Assembly: GCA_029859555.1 (NCBI GenBank)
Contig: JAOUCV010000011.1
Span: forward strand, 1 to 17,783
Source of the DNA: Gammaproteobacteria bacterium
GTDB taxonomy: Bacteria > Pseudomonadota > Gammaproteobacteria > UBA9214
Length of the DNA stretch: 17,783 nucleotides
Direction of reading: 5' to 3'
Shown one piece after another: positions 1 to 7,408 of this stretch. The number at the start of each line of letters is the position of its first letter. The first letter of the stretch is position 1. The notes beneath the pieces are model-generated. The model did no database searches and was not told where the DNA came from. It was given only the letters and a program-made list of their open reading frames with translations. The translations under genes and the position numbers were made by a program.

Positions 1-336
1 CAGCTTGGCAAGTGAAATAGGCTTTTCAATAAAATCGTAGGCCCCCAGCCGGGTCGCCTCAACCGCTGTTTCAACGGTTCCGTGGCCGGACATCATTACA
101 ACAGGGCAGGGCAGATCACCGCTTTCAGACCATTCCCGCAGCAGCGTAATTCCGTCGACGTCGTCCATCCAGATATCCAGCAGAATCAGATCCGGGCGGC
201 GCGTACGGCGTGCCTTGCGCGCGGCCTCGCCACCCTCTGCAATTGCAACTGAATAACCTTCATCCTCAAGAATGTCCTTTACAAGACTGCGGATATCAGG
301 CTCGTCATCAACCACCAGAATGTGTTGTGCTGTCAT
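1..336 (-). CDS. ntrX: NtrX-type response regulator, N-terminal receiver domain (partial)
   Basis: Only the first 112 codons are present; the gene continues past the left edge. What is visible is a complete receiver domain: acidic pair D10/D11 with E12 in VVDDEP, phospho-acceptor D54 in LILLDIWMDD, the switch residue S83 in MMSGHGT and K105 in FIEKP. Receivers followed by AAA+ and Fis-type DNA-binding domains define NtrX, an activator family linked to nitrogen and redox control; those later domains are outside the window, so the NtrX name rests on the receiver and on the ntrY gene immediately upstream. The ATG at 336 is the only start codon in this frame after an upstream stop. The 79-bp gap from ntrY holds a 6-bp hairpin (384-399) without a T tract, so co-transcription with ntrY is likely. 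NtrY would be its cognate kinase. Confidence 0.85.
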   Translation of the reverse strand, partial: MTAQHILVVDDEPDIRSLVKDILEDEGYSVAIAEGGEAARKARRTRRPDLILLDIWMDDVDGITLLREWSESGDLPCPVVMMSGHGTVETAVEATRLGAYDFIEKPISLAKL

Positions 337-415
337 GCTGCCTGTACCGTCATACGCGGTGCCTGATTCATATAAGTTCCATCGCCTGCGGGTGCAGGCA
401 TAACATCAAAAAAGA

Positions 416-2647
416 TTATAACCCAGCATCATGTGCAGATGTCTGTTGATACGATTCCGGTTCAGACCCTGCATTCGCAGCCACCAGCATCAACCGGATC
501 CTGATCTGTGCACCACCCGCCTCACTGTTATCGGCAATGATTGTGCCACCATGTTCTTCAACAATTTTCTTGACGATCGCCAGGCCCAGGCCACTGCCTT
601 TTGGCTTGGTAGAAACATAGGGCTCAAAAACATTTTCCAGTATGCCCTGCTCGATACCGGGACCGTTATCATCAACACGCAACTCAACCTGTTGCGGCCC
701 CTCTGCCGTAACCAGCCGGGTTGCAACTGTGACACAGGAATCCGGCCTCTGCCTGACAGCTTCCAGCGCATTTTTGAGCAAATTGTGCAGCAATTGCCGC
801 AGCCGGACGTCATCGCCTTCAATATTCATGGCAACGGCTGCCAGGTCTTCCCGGATTGTGGTATCCAGCTCACTGCTGCGGTACAGATCCAGTACCTCCC
901 TGACCAGTTGATTGAGATCCATCAACTTCAGGTTGATGCGTGGAACACGCGCATATTCACTAAATTCGTTAACCATCTCCTTCATGGCATCCACCTGGTT
1001 AACAATGGTTCGTGTCGCCCGGTCAAGCACCTCTGCATCATCCGCATCCATGCTTTGCAGATAGCGGCGACGCAAACGTTCCGCAGACAGCTGGATCGGG
1101 GTCAATGGATTCTTTATTTCATGCGCCAGCCGGCGCGCCACTTCACCCCAGGCCGCATCACGTTGCGCCTGAATCAATGCCGTCACATCATCAAAAACAA
1201 GTACCATGCCGCCGCCACGCTCGCCGGTCGCTTCCAGCACGGTGCCCCGGCACATCAGTACCTGGCGTCCATGCTTGCCGAACAGCGAGGCCTGTTCCTG
1301 CCATGAGGCATCCCCCAGCTCGCGGTGCCTCATGACCACATCCACAAAGGGTTTCAGAAAAACATGGTCGGCAGCCAGTTCCTTCAGTTCCCGTCCGAGA
1401 TAACGTTTGATATCAATATCGAGATTTTGCTGTGCGCTGCGGTTAACAGCCCGAAGTACCGTGTCGGCACCCATACTGATAACGCCTGAAGACAGGTTCG
1501 CCAGCACCACCTCAAGATAGGCGCGCTGGCCTTCTATCTGCTGTCGCCCGCGAGTCGCCTCTTGCCGCGACTTGGCCAGACGGCGGGTCATGTCGTTAAA
1601 TGAACGTGCCAGAAATCCCAACTCGTCATCACTGGCTACTGCCAGCCGCTTGCTGTAATCACCCTCTGCAACCGCATGCGTGGCCTCGGCCATATCTCGC
1701 ACCGGCGCAACCAGGCGCCGCGCCGAATGAAAGGCAGCCCAGATGGCGGCCAGCAAACTCAATACCAGCACGATCGACAGGGTCACTGTGTAGCTGAATT
1801 TCAGCGGCGTACGCAGATAGCTCAGCTCGTTATAGCGCGTATAGGCCGACTGCACGCCCTCGGCAAGCTCACTGAAACGTTCCGAGACCTCGTAGAGTGC
1901 CTGTAAGGTATAAACCTCGTTGTCTGACCGGGATGACAATACCGGCACCAGTGCGCGCACATACAAACCGCTTTCACCAACCGGATCAAGGCCGATGTAA
2001 TGCTGCCGATTACGCATCAGCACCAGCATCTCGCTGGGCGGTTGATTGGGAATAATATCTGTCAGGTCAGACAGGCTTGAAGCAACAATACGACCATCAC
2101 CACCGATCAGGGTGAGTTCAGCAGCACCACTGCGCACACGGCGATCATAGAGTGTCAGTGGCAGGGTTGCGGCAGGCTCGCTGGAAAGCTCTTCCGCCAG
2201 GTTGATGGTCATATCAAGCACATCATGCAACTTCACATCCAGCGAAGCCCTGCTCAGGTCAAGCGCATCATCCAGTCCCTTTTCTATACGCACATCAAAC
2301 CAGCTGTCGATGCCACGATGTAAAAACTGCAGGGAAAAGTAGTAAACCACAGATACCGGTACAATCGACAGCACCACGAACATTACAACCAGGCGACTGG
2401 TCATGCGCGCGCCGGCAACATTCATCCGGTGCTGCCTGATCAGCTTGAAAATATTGGCCGCCACCAACGCACCAAGCAAGACCAGGCTGGCTGCATTGAT
2501 AATAAGCAACAGCGAGTACATCTGCCCAAAGTGCTCGGAGTTATCGGTTGCGTCGCTGAGAAAGTAAAGAGATACCAGCAGCAGTGTAAACAGCACCAGC
2601 ATCGGCAAAACGCCGAAGCTGCTGCGTTTTAGCGAACCAGCAGCCAT
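416..2647 (-). CDS. ntrY: NtrY nitrogen-type sensor histidine kinase
   Basis: Inner-membrane histidine kinase, inferred to phosphorylate the adjacent NtrX. Numbering from the ATG at 2647 (743 residues): three N-terminal membrane segments near 13-30, 45-66 and 86-106, a periplasmic sensor region of about 170 residues, a fourth segment near 285-307, HAMP around 308-362, PAS around 375-490, then HisKA with H509 in RRLAHEIKNPLTPIQLSAERL-type sequence, the N box N626 in NLLKNALEAV, G1 box DDNGPGI (659-665) and G2 box ending in GLGLAIVKKIVEEHGG (to 701). The HEIKNPLTP signature and the domain order are typical of NtrY. A GTG at 2656 could add three residues, but no good ribosome site favours either start; I chose ATG. 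The start lies 19 nt inside the end of the DUF4390 gene, which suggests translational coupling. The signal it senses is unknown. Confidence 0.93.
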   Translation of the reverse strand: MAAGSLKRSSFGVLPMLVLFTLLLVSLYFLSDATDNSEHFGQMYSLLLIINAASLVLLGALVAANIFKLIRQHRMNVAGARMTSRLVVMFVVLSIVPVSVVYYFSLQFLHRGIDSWFDVRIEKGLDDALDLSRASLDVKLHDVLDMTINLAEELSSEPAATLPLTLYDRRVRSGAAELTLIGGDGRIVASSLSDLTDIIPNQPPSEMLVLMRNRQHYIGLDPVGESGLYVRALVPVLSSRSDNEVYTLQALYEVSERFSELAEGVQSAYTRYNELSYLRTPLKFSYTVTLSIVLVLSLLAAIWAAFHSARRLVAPVRDMAEATHAVAEGDYSKRLAVASDDELGFLARSFNDMTRRLAKSRQEATRGRQQIEGQRAYLEVVLANLSSGVISMGADTVLRAVNRSAQQNLDIDIKRYLGRELKELAADHVFLKPFVDVVMRHRELGDASWQEQASLFGKHGRQVLMCRGTVLEATGERGGGMVLVFDDVTALIQAQRDAAWGEVARRLAHEIKNPLTPIQLSAERLRRRYLQSMDADDAEVLDRATRTIVNQVDAMKEMVNEFSEYARVPRINLKLMDLNQLVREVLDLYRSSELDTTIREDLAAVAMNIEGDDVRLRQLLHNLLKNALEAVRQRPDSCVTVATRLVTAEGPQQVELRVDDNGPGIEQGILENVFEPYVSTKPKGSGLGLAIVKKIVEEHGGTIIADNSEAGGAQIRIRLMLVAANAGSEPESYQQTSAHDAGL

Positions 2648-3246
2648 GAATACCACTTGCTTGTCATGTCCCAGGAAGACGACACGTAGGCAATCAGGCG
2701 CACCGGGGTCGGTAGTGATTCAATATCCAGACTGCCGCGCAGGCGAATCTGGTAATTCAGTTTGGAATCAAGCGTTTCATCGGACAATAACAGGCTTTGA
2801 AGATTACCAACTGCCCGCAAGGCATCATCCAGTCGCCGGTAATTCCCCTGGCTGCCTGCAGACACATCCTTTACCAGGTAGCTCTCGCTGAGTGCGTGAT
2901 ACTGGAGCTGTCTATAGCGTACCAGCTCGATTTCGACACTGTCCCATAACCAGGTATTCTTCTTGACCACCTGCACCTGGAATTCAAACGTCAGCGGTAC
3001 CCCGTTTTTGACGGCTTCTTCGGCGCCTGAACTCAAGAATATCTCGAACTGTGCTCCCAGGTAATCGCCTTCTTCGGTGCGCCAGGTATGTGCATCTTCA
3101 AGCTGAAAAATACCGGGGTCTGCAGCAGACACCGGTAGCGGCATGCAGCTGGCAAGCACCAGCAACAACAGCACCGCCCGGCATCGAATAGAGCCGGTAA
3201 AGCTAACAACGGGCAGTTGCCCGATCAGGCGGTGCTGGTTAAACAT
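2629..3246 (-). CDS. DUF4390 family exported protein of unknown function
   Basis: A 205-residue protein with an N-terminal export signal: a basic n-region up to R24, a hydrophobic run AVLLLLVLASCMPLPVSA and a likely cleavage near A41/A42, so a periplasmic or outer-face protein. A cysteine (C34) lies in the hydrophobic core but is not in a clear lipobox position. The mature part is beta-rich in look, with motifs such as LLLSDETLDSKLNYQIRLRGSL and a C-terminal SSWDMTSKWYSW. I assign DUF4390 from this pattern plus the classic position between rsmB and ntrY; no biochemical role is established for the family to my knowledge. The ATG at 3246 lies 22 nt inside rsmB, and its own end overlaps ntrY by 19 nt, so all three should be co-translated. 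Inference: it may act with the periplasmic part of NtrY. Confidence 0.82.
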   Translation of the reverse strand: MFNQHRLIGQLPVVSFTGSIRCRAVLLLLVLASCMPLPVSAADPGIFQLEDAHTWRTEEGDYLGAQFEIFLSSGAEEAVKNGVPLTFEFQVQVVKKNTWLWDSVEIELVRYRQLQYHALSESYLVKDVSAGSQGNYRRLDDALRAVGNLQSLLLSDETLDSKLNYQIRLRGSLDIESLPTPVRLIAYVSSSWDMTSKWYSWLLVR

Positions 3247-4532
3247 GCAAAGTAAAATCCGTCCATTTCATTCTCACCGGGAAAAATCTGCCTGCCATGC
3301 CGGCATTCATGTCCCCAGCCTGCTGCTATCGGCAACTCAGCCGCATCCTGCTGCGCTTCCAGAAAACGTCCGATCTGGTCACTGTTTTCGTCTGCCAATA
3401 TCGAACAGGTACAGTACAAAAGCATACCGCCAGACGACAACAAGGGCCACATCGCCTGCAGCAGTTGCATCTGCAACCTCAGCAGCCCGGTAATATCTTC
3501 CGCACGGCGCAGTAACTTGATATCCGGGTGCCGCCGGATCACACCGGTCGCAGAGCAGGGAACATCCAGCAATATACGGTCATAGCTCTGACCATCCCAC
3601 CAGTCAGAGGTTGCAGCAGCGTCGCCCTGCACCAGATTGGCGCTCAGTGACAAGCGCGACAGGTTTTCTCTGCTACGCAGCAGCCGACGCCCCTCGATAT
3701 CAACGGCAGTAAGCTCTGCCAGTGCCGGTTCTGCTTCCAGTATATGCGCAGTCTTGCCGCCAGGTGCGGCGCAGGCATCCAGTACCCGTTGCCCCGGTTG
3801 CAGGTCAAGCAAACCGGCTGCCAGCTGCGCTGCGCCGTCCTGCACCGATATATAACCCTCGGCGAATCCGGGCAGAATATCTACCGGCACCGGCCGGTCC
3901 AGCCTGATTGCGCTGTCAACATATGCCAGTGGTCGCGCCTCAAGTGACAGCTCTGTCAACTTTTCAAGGTATTCATCACGCGTTATACGTTGCCTGTTGA
4001 TGCGCAGGCTAAAGGGCGGCCGCGCATTATTGGCCGTCAAAACAGCTTCCCAGTCATCCGGCCAATCGGATTGCAACCGCTCAATCAACCAGGCGGGATG
4101 CGCATAACGGGCAACCGGCTCGACGGCAACAGCCTCCTGCAATTGTGCCGACTGACGCTGGTAATTACGTAACACTGCGTTCACCAGTCCGCTTGCCCAT
4201 TGCTTGTTCAGTGCATGGGTCGCCTGTACTGTTTCATTGACAGCTACCCGCTGCGGCATTGCCAGCTGGTCCAGCTGGTACAGTCCCAGCAACAAAACAC
4301 CGCGCACGTCTGCATCACGTTGTTTCAGTGGCTTGTTCAGCAATCGCTGCAACATTGCATCCAGACGGTAATACCAGCGCAGCGTCCCGTAACACAACTC
4401 CTGCACCAGCGCCCGCTGACGTGCATCTGTTATTGCCTGTACCGCTGCAGGTAATGCCTCTGACAATGATCGGCCGTCGCTTATCACTTGCGACAGCACC
4501 CGGGCTGCACAGGCACGCGCATCAATCGTCAT
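3225..4532 (-). CDS. rsmB: 16S rRNA (cytosine-967 C5)-methyltransferase RsmB
   Basis: SAM-dependent methyltransferase that makes m5C967 in 16S rRNA. The 435-residue protein has the family's normal length and architecture: an N-terminal NusB-like helical RNA-binding domain (about 5-130), a linker, and a Rossmann methyltransferase core. The SAM-binding motif VLDACAAPGGKT spans 250-261, the motif IV cysteine is C326 in LLDVPCSATGVIRRHPDIK, and the motif VI catalytic cysteine is C376 in YCTCSILADEN. These two cysteines sit one residue away from Cys325/Cys375 of the E. coli enzyme as I recall it. The ATG at 4532 gives MTIDARACAARVL, matching the usual N-terminus. Only 18 bp separate it from fmt upstream, and its 3' end overlaps the DUF4390 start, so it lies in the middle of a tight operon. 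Confidence 0.96.
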   Translation of the reverse strand: MTIDARACAARVLSQVISDGRSLSEALPAAVQAITDARQRALVQELCYGTLRWYYRLDAMLQRLLNKPLKQRDADVRGVLLLGLYQLDQLAMPQRVAVNETVQATHALNKQWASGLVNAVLRNYQRQSAQLQEAVAVEPVARYAHPAWLIERLQSDWPDDWEAVLTANNARPPFSLRINRQRITRDEYLEKLTELSLEARPLAYVDSAIRLDRPVPVDILPGFAEGYISVQDGAAQLAAGLLDLQPGQRVLDACAAPGGKTAHILEAEPALAELTAVDIEGRRLLRSRENLSRLSLSANLVQGDAAATSDWWDGQSYDRILLDVPCSATGVIRRHPDIKLLRRAEDITGLLRLQMQLLQAMWPLLSSGGMLLYCTCSILADENSDQIGRFLEAQQDAAELPIAAGWGHECRHGRQIFPGENEMDGFYFACLTSTA

Positions 4533-4550
4533 TGCAGTCGCTCAGGGAAA

Positions 4551-5486
4551 CTACGACGCAGCATCGAGACGCATACCGGCAATTGCATGTGCATTGACAA
4601 ACTCGCCGGCACTGACAGCACGCCCACCCGGCAGCTGCAGCTTGAGTAGCTGCAAGCGATCCTTGCCACAGGCAACCTCGACACCTTCCTTGTCGGCTAC
4701 CAGCACCGTACCCGGCAGCGCATCTGCATCACCCGCAAGCAGCCGCGCATCCCAGATCCTCAGCTGGCGATCACCGTAGCGCGTCTCGGCAACCGGCCAT
4801 GCATTGAACGCCTTGATGCGTCGCATGATTTCATCTGCCGCCATGGTCCAGTCAATCCGCGCTTCTGCCTTTTCCAGTTTGCTGGCATAGCAGGCAAGCG
4901 AATCATCCTGTGGTACGGCTGCAAGCTCACCGCGCTCAATAGCTGCGAGCTTGTCTGACAACAATTGCGCGCCCTGTTGCGCCAGCCTGTCGTGCAACCG
5001 GCTACCGCTATCATCTGCCTCAATCGGACAGCGCGCGCTGGCAAGTACCGGCCCGGTATCAAGCCCGGCATCCATCTGCATCAGGCAGACACCGGTCTCA
5101 CGGTCGCCGGCCAGGATCGCACGCTGTATCGGTGCCGCACCGCGCCAGCGCGGCAGTAGCGAGGCGTGTACGTTGACACATCCCAGGCGCGGCAGCGCCA
5201 GCACTGCAGCAGGCAAGATCAGGCCATAGGCTATAACCACCATTAAATCCGGCTGCAACGCAGCAAGCGCCTGTTGAGCCTCAGCGGATTTTAATGAGAC
5301 AGGCTGATAAACAGCCAGGTCATGCTGCAGTGCAAGCTGCTTTACCGGGCTGGCACTGGTCTTGCGCCCGCGACCGGACGGCCGGTCGGGCTGTGTGTAC
5401 ACCGCGACAACCTCATGGGGGCTGTCCAGCAACGCCTGTAATGCGGGCACAGAGAAATCCGGCGTCCCGGCAAATACTATGTTCAT
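4551..5486 (-). CDS. fmt: Methionyl-tRNA formyltransferase
   Basis: Transfers a formyl group from 10-formyl-tetrahydrofolate to initiator Met-tRNA in the cytoplasm, the step that def later reverses on nascent peptides. At 311 residues it has the expected length. The N-terminus MNIVFAGTPDFSVPALQALL is the family hallmark, followed by a disordered-loop signature PDRPSGRGRK (33-42). The catalytic triad is visible as N105 and H107 in VNVHASLLPRWRGAAPIQ and D143 in MDAGLDTGP. The C-terminal oligonucleotide-binding-like domain runs from about 205 and includes KAFNAWPVAETRY. The start is unambiguous from homology; the Shine-Dalgarno region is weak. It lies 39 bp downstream of def and 18 bp upstream of rsmB, the standard gammaproteobacterial def-fmt-rsmB order. 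Confidence 0.97.
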   Translation of the reverse strand: MNIVFAGTPDFSVPALQALLDSPHEVVAVYTQPDRPSGRGRKTSASPVKQLALQHDLAVYQPVSLKSAEAQQALAALQPDLMVVIAYGLILPAAVLALPRLGCVNVHASLLPRWRGAAPIQRAILAGDRETGVCLMQMDAGLDTGPVLASARCPIEADDSGSRLHDRLAQQGAQLLSDKLAAIERGELAAVPQDDSLACYASKLEKAEARIDWTMAADEIMRRIKAFNAWPVAETRYGDRQLRIWDARLLAGDADALPGTVLVADKEGVEVACGKDRLQLLKLQLPGGRAVSAGEFVNAHAIAGMRLDAAS

Positions 5487-5525
5487 ACGATTGGCAGTAT
5501 CCCTGACGACTGGATACAGGAAGGG

Positions 5526-6065
5526 TCAAATAACCCGCATGTCGGATGACGCTGCAGGTTCCGGAGCCGGCTGGCGCTGCTCTTTTTCAAGTTTTTTCCG
5601 GATCCGGGTACGCTTGAGCTGCGACAGGTAGTCAACAAACAGCTTGCCATCGAGGTGATCAATTTCATGCTGAATACATACGGCCAGCAGCTCGTTTGCC
5701 TCCATTTCAAAGGCTTTTCCGTCCAAACCCAGTGCACGGATACGCACCTGGTCGGCACGCTTTACCGTTTCATAGATGCCAGGGACAGAGAGACAACCCT
5801 CCTCCATTTCCTCGACACCTGCCAACTCGATGATTTCGGGGTTAATCAGGTATAAAGGCTGGTTCTTTTCTTCCGATATATCAATGACGATGACCCGTTT
5901 ATCTACATTGACCTGGGTAGCTGCCAATCCGATGCCTGGCGCTGCATACATGGTCTCAAGCATGTCATCCGCAAGTTTGCGGATGTTGTCGTCCACCGCT
6001 TCTACAGGTTGGGCAACGTTGCGCAAACGCGGGTCAGGGAAGTGCAGGATATTGAGGATAGCCAT
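5526..6065 (-). CDS. def: Peptide deformylase
   Basis: Metalloenzyme that removes the formyl group from the N-terminal methionine of nascent proteins at the ribosome exit. All three family motifs are present, numbering from the ATG at 6065: GIGLAATQV (44-52), EGCLSVP with metal ligand C91, and HEIDHLDG with ligands H133 and H137 and catalytic E134. The reading frame stays open upstream to 6116, but the family begins with a sequence like [15 protein letters not shown], so the inner ATG at 6065 is taken, giving 179 residues. The C-terminal tail after about 150 is basic and proline-rich, typical of gammaproteobacterial forms. First gene of the minus-strand operon; a palindrome lies 20-35 nt upstream of its start. 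No unusual residues. Confidence 0.97.
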   Translation of the reverse strand: MAILNILHFPDPRLRNVAQPVEAVDDNIRKLADDMLETMYAAPGIGLAATQVNVDKRVIVIDISEEKNQPLYLINPEIIELAGVEEMEEGCLSVPGIYETVKRADQVRIRALGLDGKAFEMEANELLAVCIQHEIDHLDGKLFVDYLSQLKRTRIRKKLEKEQRQPAPEPAASSDMRVI

Positions 6066-6084
6066 GTGATTGCCGTCACGATTC

Positions 6085-6100
6085 TGGAAATTTATTTCCA
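6085..6100. repeat. Perfect 7-bp-arm palindrome upstream of def
   Basis: TGGAAAT-TT-ATTTCCA, an exact inverted repeat with a 2-bp centre, lies between the def start (6065) and the divergent tsaP gene. Its symmetry and position fit a dimeric regulator operator, or it could simply be a hairpin in the def leader. I do not match it to a named operator consensus. Nearby on the minus strand there is a TATATT (6105-6100) but no well-spaced -35, so I do not call a def promoter. Confidence 0.4.
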
Positions 6101-6153
6101 ATATACTGTAGCACAAACGTCAATGTGGCGACGGCAGAAATTCATAAAAGGTT

Positions 6154-6181
6154 TTGTTCTGTGTGGATTTTCCGCTAGACT
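6154..6181 (+). promoter_or_regulatory. Possible sigma70 promoter for tsaP-dprA operon
   Basis: TTGTTC (6154-6159) and TAGACT (6176-6181) are separated by 16 bp and lie about 90 bp before the tsaP start. The matches to TTGACA and TATAAT are partial, so this is a candidate only. A good ribosome site, AAAGGG (6258-6263), precedes the tsaP ATG at 6270. Confidence 0.35.
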
Positions 6182-6269
6182 CGCGCATGAACCGGGGCAG
6201 CCGGAAGCAGCAACATTGCTACCGCTAATCTGACAGGCATCGATACATACTCGACGTAAAGGGACACCT

Positions 6270-7301
6270 ATGCCAATCAAGAAATTAACAGGAATGGTCT
6301 TCGCCGCTTTGTTCGCAGGTTTTCTGTATGCAGCAGACGTGGTTCTCAACCCGGAACACCCGGACCGCTACGTGGTCGTCAAGGGTGACACCCTCTGGGA
6401 TATCTCAGCCATGTTTCTGCGCGACCCCTGGCTCTGGCCGGAAGTCTGGTATGTCAATCCACAGGTTGAAAACCCGCACCTGATCTACCCCGGCGATATC
6501 CTGACGCTGGTTTATGTCGACGGTAAACCGCAGCTGCGTATGTCACGCGGATATCCAACCGTTGACCTGTCACCGCAGGTGCGCGTGGAGAGCCTCGAAA
6601 ACGCCATTCCTACCATACCGCTGGACGCGATACGGCCATTCCTGACACGCGCCCTTGTGGTAGATGCAGAGACACTGGACAAGGCACCCTACGTCGTTGC
6701 AAGTGCCGGCGAACACGTGATCACCGGCGTCAGTGACCGGGTCTATGCCCGCGGCATTGATGATAAAAGTGAAACGATATTTGATCTCTACCACCCGGGT
6801 GGCCCCTATATCGACCCGGATACCGACGAATTACTTGGCTATGAAGCACTTTATGTAGGTACCGGCCCGGTCGAGCAGTTCGGTGATCCGGCCACCATCT
6901 TTCTGGCACAAACCACCCGTGAAATCCGGGTCGGTGACCGTCTGCTGCCGGCAAACGAGTCCACGCCGGTTACGCACTTTCAGCCACATGCACCCGAGAC
7001 CGACCTCGAAGGCCGGATCATTTCAGTGATTGACGGCGTCAGCCAGATTGGCCAGTTCAATGTGGTAGCCATTGATCTCGGCACCCGCGAAGGCCTTGAA
7101 GTCGGTCATGTGTTCAGAATCTTCAAGAGAGGCCGTACCATCAAGGACACCGTCAGCGGCAAGCGTAATGATGCCGTGAAGCTGCCGGATGAAGATGCCG
7201 GTCTTATCATGGTATTTCGCACCTTTGACAAGGTCAGCTTTGGGCTGGTCATGAAAGCAACCAGCGCTATCAATATTAACGACTTCGTACGCACGCCCTG
7301 A
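6270..7301 (+). CDS. tsaP: LysM-domain exported protein, TsaP-like (type IV pilus secretin-associated)
   Basis: A 343-residue secreted protein: positively charged start MPIKK, hydrophobic core and probable signal-peptide cleavage near A21/A22, then one LysM peptidoglycan-binding domain at about 33-82 (YVVVKGDTLWDISAMFL, with YPGDILTLVY closing it), a middle region, and a C-terminal FlgT-like beta domain at about 247-341. This architecture, the length and the place just before dprA match TsaP, which in Neisseria links the PilQ secretin ring to peptidoglycan; Pseudomonas carries a homologue in the same neighbourhood. Whether this organism makes type IV pili cannot be seen here. AAAGGG lies 6 nt before the ATG. 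A 6-bp hairpin (7295-7310) straddles the stop codon but has no T tract, so transcription probably continues into dprA. Confidence 0.82.
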   Translation: MPIKKLTGMVFAALFAGFLYAADVVLNPEHPDRYVVVKGDTLWDISAMFLRDPWLWPEVWYVNPQVENPHLIYPGDILTLVYVDGKPQLRMSRGYPTVDLSPQVRVESLENAIPTIPLDAIRPFLTRALVVDAETLDKAPYVVASAGEHVITGVSDRVYARGIDDKSETIFDLYHPGGPYIDPDTDELLGYEALYVGTGPVEQFGDPATIFLAQTTREIRVGDRLLPANESTPVTHFQPHAPETDLEGRIISVIDGVSQIGQFNVVAIDLGTREGLEVGHVFRIFKRGRTIKDTVSGKRNDAVKLPDEDAGLIMVFRTFDKVSFGLVMKATSAININDFVRTP

Positions 7302-7310
7302 CAACAGGGC
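7295..7310 (+). other. Short intercistronic hairpin at the tsaP stop codon
   Basis: GCCCTG-ACAA-CAGGGC forms a perfect 6-bp stem with a 4-nt loop and includes the tsaP stop codon (7299-7301). There is no following T run, so it is not an intrinsic terminator; it could stabilise the upstream mRNA end after processing. Confidence 0.35.
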
Positions 7311-7342
7311 CTCACAATGTTAACGCCAAGGATGGTGAACAC

Positions 7343-7384
7343 ATGTATAAACAGAACGGCTCAACACTGCTGAGTGTAAGCTAG
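7343..7384 (+). CDS. Possible 13-codon leader peptide before dprA
   Basis: ATG at 7343 opens a 13-residue frame MYKQNGSTLLSVS ending in TAG at 7382-7384, five bases before the dprA ATG. It has an AAGGA (7328-7332) ten bases upstream, better than anything in front of dprA itself. Its last codons run through the 5' arm of the hairpin that encloses the dprA start, so a ribosome finishing it would open that arm. A second overlapping frame (7317-7373, 18 codons, preceded by AGGG) is an alternative. Short frames arise by chance, so this is tentative. Confidence 0.22.
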   Translation: MYKQNGSTLLSVS

Positions 7385-7408
7385 CCATCATGGCTGGCAC
7401 ACTCAGCA
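7368..7408 (+). promoter_or_regulatory. Large RNA hairpin enclosing the dprA start codon
   Basis: Bases 7368-7377 pair with 7399-7408 (10 bp, no mismatch); after an AA bulge (7378-7379), 7380-7386 pair with 7392-7398 (7 bp, one G.U), leaving a 5-nt loop ATCAT. The dprA AUG (7390-7392) lies at the loop-stem junction. No Shine-Dalgarno is visible for dprA. A smaller rival hairpin, ACACT (7364-7368) with AGTGT (7373-7377), would use the same 5' arm, so two mutually exclusive folds are possible. Function in translation control is inferred. Confidence 0.45.

Noticed and set aside
384..399. GCCTGC/GCAGGC hairpin between ntrY and ntrX as a terminator
   Set aside because: Only 6 bp and no T tract on the minus strand; more likely an intercistronic fold that leaves ntrX co-transcribed.
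431..1306. 291-codon open frame on the plus strand antisense to ntrY
   Set aside because: It lies wholly opposite the well-supported kinase and HATPase regions of ntrY, and its product has unlikely composition; a mirror-frame artefact.
6066..6116. N-terminal extension of def by 17 residues
   Set aside because: Family N-terminus begins at the ATG at 6065, and the extra residues would run through the palindrome and likely promoter region.
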